Notes under the pieces: model-generated
Told to the model about the DNA's origin: nothing
The model's database searches: none
The model's input: only the letters and a program-made list of their open reading frames with translations
Translations under genes and position numbers: made by a program
Part shown: positions 39,274 through 40,220 of the stretch, one piece after another
Layout of the letters: each line of letters starts with the position of its first letter
How positions within the stretch are numbered: position 1 is the stretch's first letter
Source: Streptomyces scabichelini
GTDB taxonomy: Bacteria > Actinomycetota > Actinomycetes > Streptomycetales > Streptomycetaceae
Length of the DNA: 40,220 nt
Assembly: GCF_011045015.1 (NCBI RefSeq)
Contig: NZ_JAAKZY010000087.1
Span: forward strand, 1 to 40,220
Reading direction: 5' to 3'

Positions 39274-39339
39274 ACCAAGAACGTACCCGCCCGCACTGAC
39301 AACGCCGCAGGGATTTCTCGGCGGCCGGCCAACGGGACC

Positions 39340-39855
39340 TCAGTCCCCGAGCCCGACCAGGTTCGGGATCTCCTGTGTGGCGAACCACAGCAGCTCGTGG
39401 TCCTCGGCCCCGTCCACGACGAACTGCGCGTCGTCGTCGCCCGTGTCCGCCGCGCCCAGCGCATCCGCCGCCGACGTGACATCCGCCTCGGCCTCGCCCG
39501 AGTCGACGTGCACGGCCGCGGACTTGGCCAGCGGCACCGGCCCCTCGATCCGCACCTCCCCCAGCGAGGCAGGGTCGAGCCCATGGTCGGGATCGGCGAC
39601 CGCGGTCCCGTCCGGAACGTCGACGGCGACGACGACCCGCCGTCGCACGGCTCCCGGGTCGAGCGCGAGCAGCCGCAGCGAGGCGAGCGCGGCCCGGTTC
39701 AGCGCCGCGTACTCCAACTCCTCGATGTCGTCGGACAGGTACCACTCGCGCAACGCGGGCGTGACGGCGTACGCGACGAAGGGCCCGGCCCCGAGCTGAC
39801 CCGTCTTGTACGCCTCGGCGAGACCGGAGAGGGTCAGGGGGACGTAGACGCGCAT
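39340..39855 (-). CDS. DUF6912 family protein
   Basis: A 171-residue conserved actinobacterial protein. It opens MRVYVPLTLSGLAEAYKTG with AYAVTPALREWYLSDDIEEL and EYAALNRAALASLRLLALDP, the pattern I know as DUF6912. The second half is acidic and Ala/Asp-rich (VDSGEAEADVTSAADALG) and ends FVVDGAEDHELLWFATQEIP. No catalytic motif, membrane segment or signal is visible, and no function is known to me. It lies 66 bp upstream of the HAD gene on the same strand, so they may share a transcript. Confidence 0.85.
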   Translation of the reverse strand: MRVYVPLTLSGLAEAYKTGQLGAGPFVAYAVTPALREWYLSDDIEELEYAALNRAALASLRLLALDPGAVRRRVVVAVDVPDGTAVADPDHGLDPASLGEVRIEGPVPLAKSAAVHVDSGEAEADVTSAADALGAADTGDDDAQFVVDGAEDHELLWFATQEIPNLVGLGD

Positions 39856-40175
39856 AGCTGGCCGCTTTCGTAGTCGGAGGGCTCCTAGGAGGGCTGTCCC
39901 GCGCCTCCGGAAGGACCTTCAGGATACGTGCGGGAGTCCCCTTTCGAGTCCGCGCAGCCCCTCGTGCGACGTCAACCGCCCACTCCGCATCTCACCCGGT
40001 ACACCCCAGCCCTGCCAGGCGTACCGCACTCGTTCGTCACTCTGATAGGTGAGAATTCCGGCCCTCACGGCGCGCAGCCGACGTCCTTGCAGCTGCCCAC
40101 TCCGGCCCCGTACAAGATCCCCAACAGCAAGTTACTGCCCGGTATCAGTCGGGCCCAGCGAGCGGGGACAACGCC
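39856..40175. other. Intergenic region without a supported gene
   Basis: A 320-bp divergent gap between the DUF6912 gene and the gene starting at 40176. One open frame (39928-40179) crosses it, but its third-position composition falls off in the second half (ATA, AAT, TTA codons) and its product matches nothing I know, so I treat the gap as leader and promoter DNA. Confidence 0.4.
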
Positions 40176-40220
40176 ATGAACAAGGTGATGACGAGGAAAA
40201 AGCGCACCCCGGGCACCCGC
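40176..40220 (+). CDS. 5' end of a gene, possibly Rv3235 family, cut by the window
   Basis: ATG 40176 opens a frame, MNKVMTRKKRTPGTR, to the window edge, with GCGGGGA about 10 nt upstream. Only 15 codons are visible. From memory, the genes beyond this point in Streptomyces include an Rv3235-family protein and secA, and the basic N-terminus would suit the former; this is a positional guess. Confidence 0.35.
   Translation, partial: MNKVMTRKKRTPGTR

Noticed and set aside
39928..40179. 84-codon plus-strand frame before the last gene
   Set aside because: Codon third positions lose the Streptomyces bias in its second half and it overlaps the next start; no recognisable protein sequence.

Overview
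The window is chromosomal DNA of a Streptomyces or very close relative. Supporting signs are the very high G+C content, near-saturated G/C third codon positions, frequent GTG and TTG starts, a few rare TTA codons, Streptomyces-type gene families (DUF397, DUF5753, DUF6912), and gene content and order that match from memory the S. coelicolor SCO2973 to SCO3003 neighbourhood (pkaA/pkaB, ohrA/ohrR, a galE, and the large NAD-glutamate dehydrogenase). That synteny was not checked by any search.

Layout. 81-7620 is a signalling block: two tandem membrane-anchored Ser/Thr kinases (pkaB, pkaA) diverge from a large cytosolic protein with an FHA domain and an EccC/FtsK-like ATPase. 7803-11464 is a carbohydrate ABC importer operon (lipoprotein plus two permeases, no ATPase gene), and its first permease carries an unusual extracytoplasmic domain insert. 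11601-32393 is dominated by genes for a surface glycopolymer of teichoic-acid type: two GT2 plus CDP-glycerol-phosphotransferase fusion proteins, a third GT2 protein, a GT4 protein, GalE, a methyltransferase, a polytopic membrane protein and a TagGH-type exporter with a divergent TetR gene. This block is interrupted by the ohrA/ohrR peroxide-resistance pair (16401-17485) and by an accessory, decaying segment (20363-24592) that holds an IS1182-family transposase, a GNAT gene, remnants of a GNAT, a DUF5753 regulator and an ADP-ribosylglycohydrolase, plus a DUF397 gene and a methyltransferase. An orphan LuxR-type response regulator and a small conserved protein follow. 32493-40220 returns to conserved core genes: gdhB, a DJ-1/PfpI protein, a HAD hydrolase, a DUF6912 protein and the first codons of another gene at the right edge.

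How the genes may work together (inference). The polymer genes could build a polyol-phosphate chain with glycosyl branches on the inner membrane face, with TagGH flipping it outward. Two of these genes (17641-19296 and 29541-32393) and the FHA/FtsK gene contain TTA codons, so their translation may depend on the bldA tRNA and be developmentally timed. The FHA protein beside two Ser/Thr kinases is the natural candidate reader of their phosphothreonine output.

No tRNA, rRNA or CRISPR array was seen. A repeat of about 68 bp, present three times at gene ends (8-75, 15000-15067, 28366-28432), is the most striking non-coding feature.
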